From the NCBI RefSeq assembly GCF_020184175.1, contig NC_065530.1, positions 71,835,260 to 71,899,259 on the forward strand: a DNA stretch of 64,000 nucleotides, given 5' to 3'. This DNA is from Aphis gossypii. Taxonomy: Eukaryota > Arthropoda > Insecta > Hemiptera > Aphididae. A program made the position numbers and the translations under genes. The notes beneath the pieces are model-generated. The model was given only the letters and a program-made list of their open reading frames with translations, was not told the origin of the DNA and made no database searches. Shown one piece after another: positions 53,801-63,862 of the stretch. Position 1 is the first letter of the stretch, and each line of letters starts with the position of its first letter.

Positions 53801-56800
53801 AATCAACACGGAAAACCGATACCGTCTCATAGTTCATACACTAATCAGTAATCAACGTTTTTCGTTCAAGGTAATATATACATACGTCGAGGTACACGCA
53901 CACAGGTATTAGGCGTCGTGTCAGGTTACGCGATGTCGGGTATCTGCAGTGTACAAGAGTTTTGGCAGCGATCTAAGTGGTTTATATTTTTTTTCACAAA
54001 TAATCAAAACAAAAACGTCCCTTTGTCGATAGCAACTGAGAAATAATAATAAAAAAATACGCTCCGGTATTCAATGACACGAGATTACGATAGAACGCGC
54101 ATAATAATATATAATATTTCCGAAAAGAACGTGTTTAATAATAATATGTCCTTGTCCTCGAGCGCCGCCGCCGTGATCACGTATTATAAACACGATGAAT
54201 TCGCTGCTGTTCACGGACAGTCTTATAAAGATAAAAAAAAATAAATACAGTAATATACATGTTACATATATATATATTATATAAATAAATAATAATATTT
54301 ACGTTCATACTATACACCAAAAACTACACAGTTGTTACGAAATTCGTGTTATTATGACATATACGTCAATAGTAATTATTATTATTGTTCTAGTGGTGAA
54401 ATTGGAAACCGATCAAAAACGAAAGCGGTTTTCAGCAAAATTCGCGAAAAAACTCAACACCAGTTACGATCATCTTATAGGAAATTCGGTCAGTCTTGTA
54501 ACCACTACTTTTAGGACTGGCTTTTTTTAATTCACTGAATCATTAAATGCGTACAATTTATTAATTATATATTTATAAATTATTAATTTTTTAACGACAC
54601 TTATAAATATTAATGTATGATAAGCTTCCCTATTATTTTTTAATCCAAGCCTAGCAATAAACGCCCCTGCAGTCGAGTATTATTTGACCGTATCAAACTG
54701 ACATATTTTAAGTCAAAAATAAAAAAAAAAAAAAATTGGATATGGTTAAATTTGATTATTTGGTACCATAATTAAATCATATTATCTTTATTTCTAAATA
54801 ATATATATTATTATTAAATTCGATGGTCGACGTTATTAATTTATACATTTTATATTACACGTACCTATAGTATGATATAAAAAGACTAGGCACAGGACGA
54901 AATTAGTATATATATCCATTAAAAAAAACCCAGACGTAACAAGTATAAGTTTAAATTCAATTTTTATAAATGGAACGAACTAGGATGCAGCCGTTAACAA
55001 AAAGAAAAACGGTTTATAATCATCGCTGCCTACTAAGGACTCAGCTGCTGCCCGCAAGAGGAATCACACTCTATAGAGTATACTCATGCCGGCGGGCACC
55101 TGCTCGCGAGACGGGCGGCACCACCCTCTATTTGGCGGTGGCTGTCTGCTCATTCGGACCGGCAAAGTTCACCCATTGTTCACCGGCCGACGAGGTCAAA
55201 CTTCAAGAGAACAATTATTATAACATTGGTTTTTAAACCGATGAAAAAGTCGCAATAGGTGAGTTGATTCCCGAGACCTATTTTATGTATTAGTTGATTC
55301 CCGGGTCATAATTAGGTATGTACGAGTTGATTTCCTATTGTTGTATATCAACTATCAATAAATTGCACGAGTAAAGAGTTTACGATCGTAAAGAGTTCGA
55401 CCCTATCACACACAACTCGCTCGTATGTGCACCGAGACTACGCGCGAATTTACGAAAAAATTATACTTTTTAAGCCCAATAGAAGTTAGCGATTGCTTTA
55501 AAGACGAGTTGTTGGCAAGTATGAAGAATCAAATTTTCCACCAAGTATATAGGCTCAATTCTCCACTAATTTAAATAGAACTATGAATAATTACGAGAGT
55601 TTTCATTCTAAACTCAACAGTTGTATTGATATAATACTATACTATATTATACGATTCAATTAAAGGACGGAAACTGATAAATATAAAATATGTTATTATT
55701 ATGATAAAACAAAATTCTCGTTCGTCAGACACGATAACAGGTTAACGAATTGAGTGTAGTACAATATATTATGTACTTGCCCTAAAATGCAGAGATGAAT
55801 ATTTTTCAGAGCATAATACTATTTTGTTATATTATAAAAATTTGTTCATTTCTCCAATGGAATAGAGTATTGCTCTCTCTCCGTCCATCGGACAATCGAA
55901 AACTGTTATCAAGTAGTCTGATACGTGCGTGCAGACAAAATAGAGTAAAATATTATTAAACGCGGTAACCGGTATACAGTGTACGTAATAATAATAATTG
56001 AATAAATTATAATTATTTCTTATACGTCGTTTAAAGTGTAAAAACGGCAAAGTGTAAACATACGCCGCCACCGTCGGTTTCCCAGAACGAACAACACCCG
56101 TGGGTGGACACGCCGCCGTCACCTCTCTCGGTAAATCGTACGCGACGGCGGCATCGTTGTCGTACATGCGAACGAAATGCCTAGCTAAGCACATCATTGC
56201 CATCGCCGATCCTTTGTGAAGGAAAACACTTCAAATTAATATTATTTTTATGATGATCGTAATGCCAATTGCACAACAAGATCGTTCAAACGCGCGACTA
56301 TTTCACCTCATTATTAATAATCATTAGGTTTTTTTTTTCGTGCTAAATTCTATCCTGTCTACGACACGGGACTTGTACTGACTGCATGTATTTAAAGTAG
56401 ACGCGATTCATAACACACGGCACACAACCTCTACACCGCTCAATTGTATTTCAATAGAAACGAAGGCGGCAGATTTTAAAACGGCGAAAACTGAACACGA
56501 AGAATTTTTTTTTTTTAAAGAAATCTTGCTAACGCAGTGTAGTACTAGTGCGCATGCACGCACAAGTTTTGTACACCTAGGCAGAGTCGTAGTGATTATT
56601 ATTATTATTATGAATATTGAACGTGGAGAGAAAAAAAAATCCACTATTGCATATAATGTGTGATATACACGCCGCCGCCGACTCTCCCCTCACGGAAACG
56701 ATGAGTCAGCATTTGAATAAAACACCGTTCGTCGGCAGCACGCGCACCGGCGGACTACAGATCAACGCGCAATTAAATTATAATATTATTAATATATATA

Positions 56801-59800
56801 TATATATTAAGGTACTGCTGGAAAAATAATCCATAGTATACATAGAAAATCAATAACGATCAGATATGTAAACGATCAAATTTTTTTTTTATAATAAAGT
56901 ATAAAATTATCCAATTAATTCTGATTTAGAATTTTTTTAACTTTTAAAACAATAAATTTGGCCATTTACCTATTATTCTAGGGAAAAAATGTATGATAAA
57001 TTGATTTAGTATGATATGAATGGACTAACAAATGTATAGGTACATAATAACTTGTCAACATCTTGACAATAATCACCACTGTCTTTTAGTTATTTATTTT
57101 TGTAAGTTCAAAAATCATTAATTCGACTAGGTACCTATTAAAACTTCTGATTTCGAAAAAATACCATTTTGGAATTAAATAATACTAGCGAAAACAACAA
57201 CACTTACAGTACATAATATATTATACATATTATCTGTTATTTATTCAGACGAATTTTTAAAATATTGTCATTTATTTTTTTAAAAAAAACTCGCTCGGAA
57301 AACGTGTAATCTCACGACAAAGTCCTTATGCGCTTTATCCTTTTCCACGTTCCCGAGCTGACCAAAATACATAAATATCTATTCACACATATCCGGGACG
57401 GGACCAAATTGCATCGGCACACAGTTCTAACGAGGGGGTAGACAGACAACGGTAGTAATGGCAAGACGTAGTGTACATTTTCACGCTAGGAAAACACGGC
57501 GAAATCGCAATTTATCTAGGCCTATGCGAGTAATAAAAAATAAAAATGAACTTAGCGACGGCGTGGGGAGGATAGGCGGTGTCGTGTCCTTGGTCTCGAG
57601 CGCAAACACTTAAATCGCGTCCATAAAATTAGATGGAAAAAAAACGGTTGCCAGCATAAATATAACATTTTTTTTTTTTTTTTTACATTTCGTTTCGAAG
57701 TAATAATGAATTTACACGGTCTTTGCACACGTTGCTGCGCTCACAATGGGCGAGCACACGGAGAACGTGTTGGAACAATTACCATTTATTCATTAGGCCG
57801 CCGTCGGTCGTACGAATCAACCGCAGAGGACGGGGGCGGCGGTGGTGGCGGCGGCGGCGGCCGCGACAACACAACGACGGTTTTTATTATATTTCATTCC
57901 TCTTGCAACGCTCGTTTTACACTGTACATACTACGACACATACACCACGCGCATACAATTACTTGTGTGTATATGTAGTATGTACATAATAATAATAATA
58001 TATAACATACATGCGCGTGCATGCACACACACACACACACATACACGGCACACGCATTAATCGTAAATAGTTGGGAAAAATTCCGTGCGCCCTCGAGTGT
58101 TTCATTAAAAATAGAACCGAATTTTATTCGGTCCCTACAAGAACGACACTAATGCGATATCCGAATAATATTTAAAATTATCAATTACAAAAAAAAAAAA
58201 AACGCGAATACGGTTTTTTGCTAAATTTTTTTTTTATATACAATCCCTCCAACTCCAAATGTAGGTATGTGTACTTACGTGTTCAGGCCACGAAAAAAAA
58301 ATCAATAATTATTTTTAGAATAAAACCCATAAAGCGCGATTATCAAAATAATAATAATTATTACGTGCACTTCCACGGAGTACCTAACTGCAGTTTGTAA
58401 GTCTTTGTGGCCTTGCACCGTTGCAATAACGAGGACCGTTATCGTTTTACTGACGACATAAAGTCCAAATTTGAAATAAAACAAAGTGAGCGGCATCGGA
58501 TTTTTGTCAATGCAACACATTCAATAATAATTATTGATAAACAACGAATATTTAAAAAAACATAAATATTGTAAATAAATCAAATAAAACATTAATTGAT
58601 GTTATAAACGTGACAGTGAAAAAAATTGAATTATTCATCAATATGATAATAAAAAAAGTGATGCATTTTTCCTTTATTACTAATTCGTGAACAGTGGAAT
58701 TTAAAATATAATGTAATTTTTACATTTTAATATTGTATAGTTTATTGTCAAAAAATAAATGCCAACAATTTTTAAAGACGTCCGTTGTGTATTTAATTTA
58801 GTAATTTGGTCAGTGATTTATAATTAAAAAGATGATAAATTACGTTTAACAGAATAATAATTATAACAGTATATTTTTTGTAAAATGTCACGTATTTGAT
58901 TACTAATATTCACGGGCCACAGAAATAAAACTACACACGTGATTGAATAGAATGACAAGAATGCATTTAAAACAATTAAAAAGCTATTCCTCAGAAGTAC
59001 TGCGTAAATATGGTTTTAAAATGATATTGCAACGACTATAATGGTGAACAAGAACTGTAAAAATAATATTTATAAATATTTATTGTGTTTTGTTACTTAT
59101 TCGTTTGAGAGCCTGCTTTGGTAAGGAACTATAGAATAACAAAATACATCATATTAAATTATATCAATATAATATTATGTTATACATTAATAAATAATAA
59201 CAGTATGTCAAATGTGAAGTTATAAGATGAAATAAAACCAGGGCCATGGCAATTTTATAAAAGAATTATGTTCAAAACAATTAAACCAAAAACATTTAAG
59301 TCGAGCCCAGTATAAATAAATGTTCTTGACCACCGATCGTTAAAATATAATTTTTGTTTTAGTTAGTGCATTATCAGAGCACGGTTGTCCTCCGATCAAA
59401 CCTCATAAACGCACATACGAGAATCTAATGTCTACAGATAGCGTTAGAACGAGACGATAAAGAGGTTATTTTTATATGCTGGACTGCAACTAATTGACCA
59501 ACTACTACTATTTGACATTTAAAAAAAAAAATTGAGAATATTTTCTGGGATACCTGTAGATTTATAGTTTATAATATTATAAATATTTCAAGAAAAAAAT
59601 TGGTCCATGAGAATTAGACAGACGGCAAAAAATGATAAAATAATATGGTCTAAAAAAAAGGTTGAGAAATTTTTATTGAATCCGATCTACTTCGGCGTTT
59701 GTCGTTTTAAGTTATGACGCCGTCGTTTTGAATATCAAAGACCCGAAGATGATCATTGACCTCGATAAAATGTAATGCCGTTTGCAGAATTGCGACAAAA

Positions 59801-62800
59801 ATCTGTTTGTAAATCGTACTGTATAGTTTAGCGTTTACCAAGAGCGGAGCGTGTATACTGCATAGTAATTGTTTTGCTATAGTAGGTGTTTCGTCGGATT
59901 TGCTGATGGTTTTGATTTTTTTTCTGAGAACCAATGAATCACTTTTAGTAATATATGTATTTAGGTTTATTTTCTTTCGACCGAGAGAGGCTCAAATGCG
60001 ACATCAACGCAAATTTTGAAAAATCTTCTGATGGAGGTAAACGACCGAGTAGATGGGGTAATATGCGTTACAACGTGACTTGTGAGCAATAAACAACGGG
60101 TCGCGCTACGTATAATTTACTGTCGATAACTTCACAAGTTTTTTTTTTTTTATTTTATTTAACCGTACAAATTTTCACACGACTATAATATACCTATTAC
60201 GTTTTTGTAATATTTTGGAAACAAACAATATGTTTAAAAATAATTCCATGGACATAACCTATACCACCAAAATATTTTATATTTCATTAAATTTAAATAA
60301 GCATAACCAAAATAATAAAAATTGAAGTCATATAATTTTTAATACTATTATATAATATAATATATATTATAACATATACTTTGTACTAAAAGAAATTAAA
60401 ATCAATATGATGAAAACAAAATATATTATTATTATTATTATATTTAAAATATTAATACATATTGTATATGTATATAATTTAAATATGTTATATAAATTGC
60501 TAAAATTATACTTAATTGCTATAAGCCATTTAAATGTTTTTATCGTATTATTAAATAATTAAAATATCGAGGAGAAAAATTAATAATATAATATTTAAAA
60601 TTCTTACTTCTCACCAGAAACAATTAAAAGTCGTCATTGTAATTTTAATTCTATGGCTTTTATTTTATAAAATTTTAATACTTTAATATTATTTAAAAAT
60701 ATTATAATCAAAAACAACGTGTTAACGTAGAAGTATATTATTAATAAAATCGGATAATTTTTCCTTTAGATCAACAATATGTCATATAAAATGAAAAAAA
60801 AACCTCAAAATATAAATTTCAAACTCTTACTGTACTACTAGAAAGGGGTTTGATCATAATTGTCCAATTCAACAATAAGGCAAAACAATACAGTTTTAAT
60901 TTTTATTCAAAACTACTAATTGAGATCAGTAATTTATAAATATAAATATTGTATTAATATAGTACAATTGACGTATTAAAAAAAATTATACGATAATCAA
61001 TGTAATATTATATATTTAAAATAATGAATTAATAATTATGAAAGCCCGTGGTATAATAAATTAAAATCAAACGTCCTTAAACATAGGCCAGAATAAACGT
61101 TACAATATTGTTATAATATAGTGATGAAATAAAGATTACTTATGAACGAAAAATGATTTATGAAACCAATAATAATATGTACTCCTCAACCTAACCTTCC
61201 AACGTTACGGTGGTGAGAGAAAGAAAAGCAATTATTGAAGCGAACGAACGATAATATTGAACTACAGTAATGGCCTTCAAAACGCACACACACACCCTCC
61301 TAATGACGTTCGATTTAAAATTATAATTTCGTTCGTCGTAAATTATTTGTCTGAGAACGTTCGTCATCGGTGCTAAATATAAAAATAAATGTCAGGGCAT
61401 CCCGCGGCAAGAAAATACAAAATCGTTCGACAACAACACGACATTATTATATAATAAACGGCATAAATGTGGGTCATTGCACCGTGGTCGGAGTAATAAA
61501 ACTCGTAAACGACATTACGCGGGCAACTCTTATCGGGTTCGAAAACCCCGTGGCCAACGTGTGGCGTCGGGTGAGAAAAATACGCGTCGGAACGTTCGCG
61601 TATGGTGAGAAAACCGCAAAAGTCAAAAAGATCGCGTTCGGAGGTATCGAAAACGATAATAGTATTGCGGTAACGCAGAAAACGGTTCGACTGGACAACA
61701 CTCGTCGCCGCCGTCTGGCTACCGAAAGAGACGCGCCAACAATAATATTTATACGACCGATCGAAATCACTGGTGTTCGCATCGATCGCCGGAGAGTGCT
61801 GTGCACGCGATCAGGGAGTCATCTCGGCGGTGGCTGATTGCTACCATCGCTGTACAAATATAGTACGTTAAAGCGTAACAATATAATATATATTTTATAT
61901 TATACGAGAGGCCCCCTTAACCTCGAAAAAAACGATAACGACGATTACGCCACCGGTTACCTGTGTGCGGTGCGCACACGCGCGCGCACGCAAGCCGAAA
62001 ACCTAATTATTATCGATCGAAATTAGATATCATATTATATATATTATAAAAATAACAATGTACGTTAATCGGACGTCTGACGATACGATTTCATAACGCT
62101 AACGCACACGGCCGCTCGTTAATAATAATATAATATATAATATTATATTATCTTTACGATCGTCGACACGTGGGGGCCGATTACGCGAAAGTTCGCGTCC
62201 GAAACAGAGACGGGACGAGCCGGACGTGCGGGCGGGAGAGAGAGAGAGATAAGAACGTAAAAACGCTAAAACCGTTCGGCTTACGGGGGACGCGTGGCGG
62301 CAGATCGAAACGGGGGGGTGGCGATGAAAATAATAAATCGAAAAAAACTCACCCCGAGATGTTGGAACTGTTGTGGTGTATGACGTTGGAACCGCCGCCG
62401 CCGCTGTGATAGACGCCGTGATGGTTTTGCGATGACTGCAAGTGTTGCGAGATCTGTTGATCCGCGGCCGCGGACGACGGCGTGTACGAGTGGTCGGCGA
62501 CGTGCGGCTGCTGCTGGCACACGACGGTGGGCGATCCGCAGCCGCCCTGCTGTTGTTGGTCGTCGTGCAAGTGGCCCTGCAACGGTGACGCGCTGCCCGA
62601 GTCGCTGTGCAGCGAGGCGACGAGATGCGCGAAAGGGTTTTCCTGTTGTCCGGGTCCCGCGACGCCGTCGGACCGGGCCAGATGCAAGTCGAGGAGTTCG
62701 CCTTTGGCGGCGGCCGCGGCCACCACCACTTCCTCGTCGTAACCTCCGGCCGAGCTGCCGGGGCTGGAGGCGCAGTGTTGGTCCTGCTGCTGCTGCTGCT

Positions 62801-63862
62801 GCTGGAGCTGCACGGACAACTGTTGCTGGTGTTCCTGGTGGAAGTACTCGTCGGCGTACACGTGCTGGACCCGGTCGAGCGGTTCCTGCTTGAGCACGAT
62901 GTGTTCGAACTTGGTGTGTTGTTGTTGTTGCTGCTGCTGCTGCTGCTGGTACGCCGCCTGTTGTTGGTACTCGTAAAAATCTTCGTCTTCGTCGCGCTGC
63001 TGCTGCTGCTGTTGCTGGTGTAACTGTTGTTGACCGCCGGCGATCAATACTTGCGGGAAAATCGATGCCATCAGGTCACGGCCGGTGCCGTACTTGGCCT
63101 GTTGATAGGTCTGGGCCACTAACATGTCGTAGCGGCTGTTGGGCGACGGTCCGCTGCTGTTACTGTTGTTAACGTTGACACCGGTCGTCGATGTCGTCGT
63201 ACTGGTCGAACTCGTGCTCGCGTGTAGCTGTGGCGGACTGTCGTGTTGCTGGTGTTGGTGCTGGTGATGGTGTTGATGATAGTTCATATCATCACGGCGT
63301 ACGTACACGTTGCCGGTCGGCCGTTCGTCTGCCGTCCCGTGAACCGGTTGTTGCTGTAAACGGTCGACGGCGGCGGGCTCCTCCTCCTCCGACCCGAACG
63401 ACGTCCTACCGACCGGCGCACCATCTACCGCCGGCGACCCGTAGCCGATGCTGGGCGTGCCCGCGCTCCCGCCGCCATTTTCTTCGTCCGCCGCCGCCGC
63501 CGCCGCCGCGGTCACCACATCGGTCGCGCCGCCGTCGCAACGCTGTTGCTGCTGTGAAGCTGCCGCCGCGGTCGTCGTGGCCGCCGCCGCCGCCGCCGCC
63601 GCCGGCGACGACGACGACGACTCATCGCTCGCGTCCTCAGCAGTGGCGACTACGGTCGTCGTCACGGCGTCGCCGCGACGGCTGTTCAGCTCGTCGATGG
63701 TGTCCGCTGCCGCCCTGTCTTCCTCGGCGGACGTGTCGAACTCGCCGACGCAATCGCTCCTTCCGTCGCCGACCACCACATGATGCTGCAGGTGGTGGTG
63801 GTGGAGCTGATGCTGGTTGAGTTGTTCCGACGATGATTCCGCCGCTACTACGGCCGATAAGC
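45444..63862 (-). CDS. srp: GATA zinc-finger transcription factor, Serpent-like (5' end off window)
   Basis: Exons in phase: 63862-62353, 52325-52177, 52036-51644, then alternatively 47915-47746 or 47284-47157, then 46696-46529, 46339-46270 and 45733-45444. The N-finger form has about 915 residues within the window, the form without it about 901. Serpent is a nuclear activator of blood, fat body and endoderm fate in Drosophila. The C-finger reads CTNCQTATTSLWRRNQVGEP and its tail continues RPLTMKKDSIQ / TRKRKPKG. SLWRRN, the MKKDSIQ tail and the alternative N-finger point to serpent rather than pannier or grain. The N-terminal 500 residues are runs of Gln, Ala, His and Ser. The 63862 acceptor needs one base from an upstream exon, so the gene probably starts beyond 64000. 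An ATG at 63971 in the same open frame is the alternative. Confidence 0.85.
46270..46339 (-). CDS. srp: srp exon with basic tail of C-finger
   Basis: Seventy nucleotides between acceptor TTTTTAG and donor ATAC|GTAAGT, phase 0 to 1. It encodes TRKRKPKGGSKIEPEPKRIK and then QEI. The RKRKPK cluster is the conserved nuclear-localisation and DNA-contacting tail, and IKQE fits the sumoylation pattern psi-K-x-E. Confidence 0.9.
46529..46696 (-). CDS. srp: srp exon with C-terminal zinc finger
   Basis: The exon is 168 nt, phase 0 at both ends, with acceptor TTTTTTAG and donor CAG|GTGATT. It contains the whole second finger (C-T-N-C, 17 residues, C-N-A-C) and the start of the tail. One unusual residue is Lys in GVKRPL where most family members have Asn or Pro. 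The RRQGLQ lead-in puts the finger at the usual distance from the N-finger when the 47746-47915 exon is used. Confidence 0.95.
47157..47284 (-). CDS. srp: srp alternative exon without finger (C-only isoform)
   Basis: The acceptor TTGTTCTAG precedes 47284 and donor AATG|GTACGT follows 47157. It is 128 nt, entering with two bases of a split codon and leaving in phase 0. The 42 codons encode a Ser/Gly-rich peptide with GDFYKGPLYHHVPASFARSS and end in EEKTTRRM. Its entry and exit phases are those of the N-finger exon, so it replaces that exon. In Drosophila srp, exons 4A and 4B are exchanged to make SrpC and SrpNC; this exon would be the 4A counterpart. Confidence 0.75.
47538..47600 (-). CDS. srp: Candidate 63-nt optional exon of srp
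   Basis: A strong donor CCAG|GTAAGTG (47537-47536) closes an open frame reading about IPIITGSGNYSSP, which continues in phase into the exon at 47284 (Val-Ala-Ser-Gly-Pro). With the acceptor TTATAG at 47601-47602 it is 63 nt and phase 1 at both ends, so it can be added to the C-only form without shifting the frame. The acceptor lacks a pyrimidine tract. A second AG at 47594-47593 would make it 55 nt and suit a phase-0 donor instead. Confidence 0.45.
47746..47915 (-). CDS. srp: srp alternative exon with N-terminal zinc finger
   Basis: Acceptor TTATGCAG precedes 47915. The exon encodes DEMEIFCEGRECVNCGAVST and then PLWRRDGTGHYLCNACGLYY with the NRPLVKQPKRL tail, a canonical GATA N-finger with the Glu, Val and Gly used for FOG binding in vertebrates. 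I end it at donor CTG|GTTAGT, phase 0. Joined to the C-finger exon this gives a 30-residue linker, close to the 29 of vertebrate GATA1. A weaker donor four bases on (TTA|GTGATT, exon end 47742) is in phase with the 47284 exon, but would give a linker about twice as long. Confidence 0.9.
50626..50652. repeat. (TG)13 microsatellite
   Basis: On the srp strand this is a CA repeat in the intron between the common exon and the mutually exclusive pair. Confidence 0.92.
50847..50877. repeat. (GT)15 microsatellite
   Basis: A CA repeat on the srp transcript, about 770 bases downstream of the donor at 51643, and complementary to the GU repeat from 51367-51384. Confidence 0.92.
51367..51384. repeat. (CA)9 microsatellite
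   Basis: A GU repeat on the srp transcript, about 260 bases downstream of the donor at 51643. It is preceded on the plus strand by a short CG run. Confidence 0.92.
51644..52036 (-). CDS. srp: srp common exon upstream of the alternative pair
   Basis: Acceptor CCTGCTGCAG precedes 52036 and donor CTC|GTAAGT follows 51644. It has two bases, 130 codons and one base. The peptide is rich in Ser, Thr, Ala, Tyr and Gly (for example SEDGTGGYSPSS and TPYHLTAAAVNNGG), like the Ser/Tyr-rich activation regions before the fingers of GATA4/5/6-class proteins. The last base plus either alternative exon makes a Leu codon. Confidence 0.88.
52177..52325 (-). CDS. srp: srp exon containing an internal Met-Tyr-Gln start
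   Basis: Acceptor TTCTGCACAG precedes 52325 and donor ACAG|GTAAGC follows 52177. One base, 49 codons, one base. It begins Ser-Ser, then MYQRSNGGGGLQYSTSLPHY. The ATG at 52318 lies only seven bases inside the exon and begins with MYQ, as vertebrate GATA4, 5 and 6 do. It may serve as the start of a shorter isoform from a nearer promoter. Confidence 0.85.
52326..52780 (-). promoter_or_regulatory. CpG-rich patch upstream of the internal start
   Basis: CpG-rich, complex sequence lies directly upstream (on the minus strand) of the exon carrying the MYQ start. It contains an initiator-like GATCAGTTG near 52560. This is where a promoter for a short srp transcript would be expected. The plus-strand frames at 52614-52857 appear spurious. 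Confidence 0.3.
54960..55360. mobile_element. Possible decayed mobile-element segment with short repeats
   Basis: A GC-rich block (54970-55215), unlike the flanks, is followed by three near-identical words (GTTGATTCCCG at 55263 and 55293, GTTGATTTCC at 55326) about 30 bases apart and then an inverted TATCAACT near 55348. This looks like a repeat-derived end. No transposase remnant is recognised: the 88-codon plus-strand frame across the block matches nothing I know. Confidence 0.3.
57834..57862. repeat. GGC/GGT tract in a CpG-rich patch
   Basis: A GGC-type triplet run within a CpG-rich block of the srp intron. It encodes Gly or Ala runs in different frames of spurious open frames. Confidence 0.85.
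58024..58041. repeat. (CA)9 microsatellite
   Basis: Nine CA units inside the large srp intron. Confidence 0.9.
62353..63862 (-). CDS. srp: srp large upstream exon (Gln/Ala/His/Ser-rich)
   Basis: Acceptor TTTCGTTTAG precedes 63862 and donor TCGGG|GTGAGT follows 62353. It has two bases, 502 codons and two bases, in phase with the MYQ exon. The peptide contains repeated Ala runs, Gln runs up to about ten, His/Gln stretches (YHQHHHQHQHQQH), acidic clusters and the sumoylation pattern LKQEPLD. It should be a disordered activation or repression region. High GC and triplet-repeat content differ sharply from the introns. Antisense frames rich in Leu or Arg/Pro are shadows. The upstream exon lies off the window unless translation starts at the in-frame ATG at 63971. 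Confidence 0.85.

Larger units (their letters stand above)
52781..62352. other. Large srp intron with CpG-rich patches
   Basis: A nearly 10-kb intron (52326-62352). It alternates AT-rich DNA with CpG-rich, complex patches at about 53480-53730, 54960-55240, 56030-56220, 57280-57620, 57700-57960, 59680-59940, 61380-61850 and 61960-62330. None has a splice pair with srp phases. They are candidate enhancers, alternative leaders or old insertions. Microsatellites include TAT (52808-52829) and TTA (60424-60442). Confidence 0.5.

Noticed and set aside
55832..56203. 123-codon minus-strand frame considered as an alternative first exon of srp
   Set aside because: None of its GT donors leaves the two-base overhang needed by the exon at 52325, and its second half becomes low-complexity Asn/Tyr.
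62432..63820. Plus-strand Arg/Pro-, Ala- and Leu-rich frames
   Set aside because: They are shadows of the triplet-repeat-rich srp exon on the other strand.
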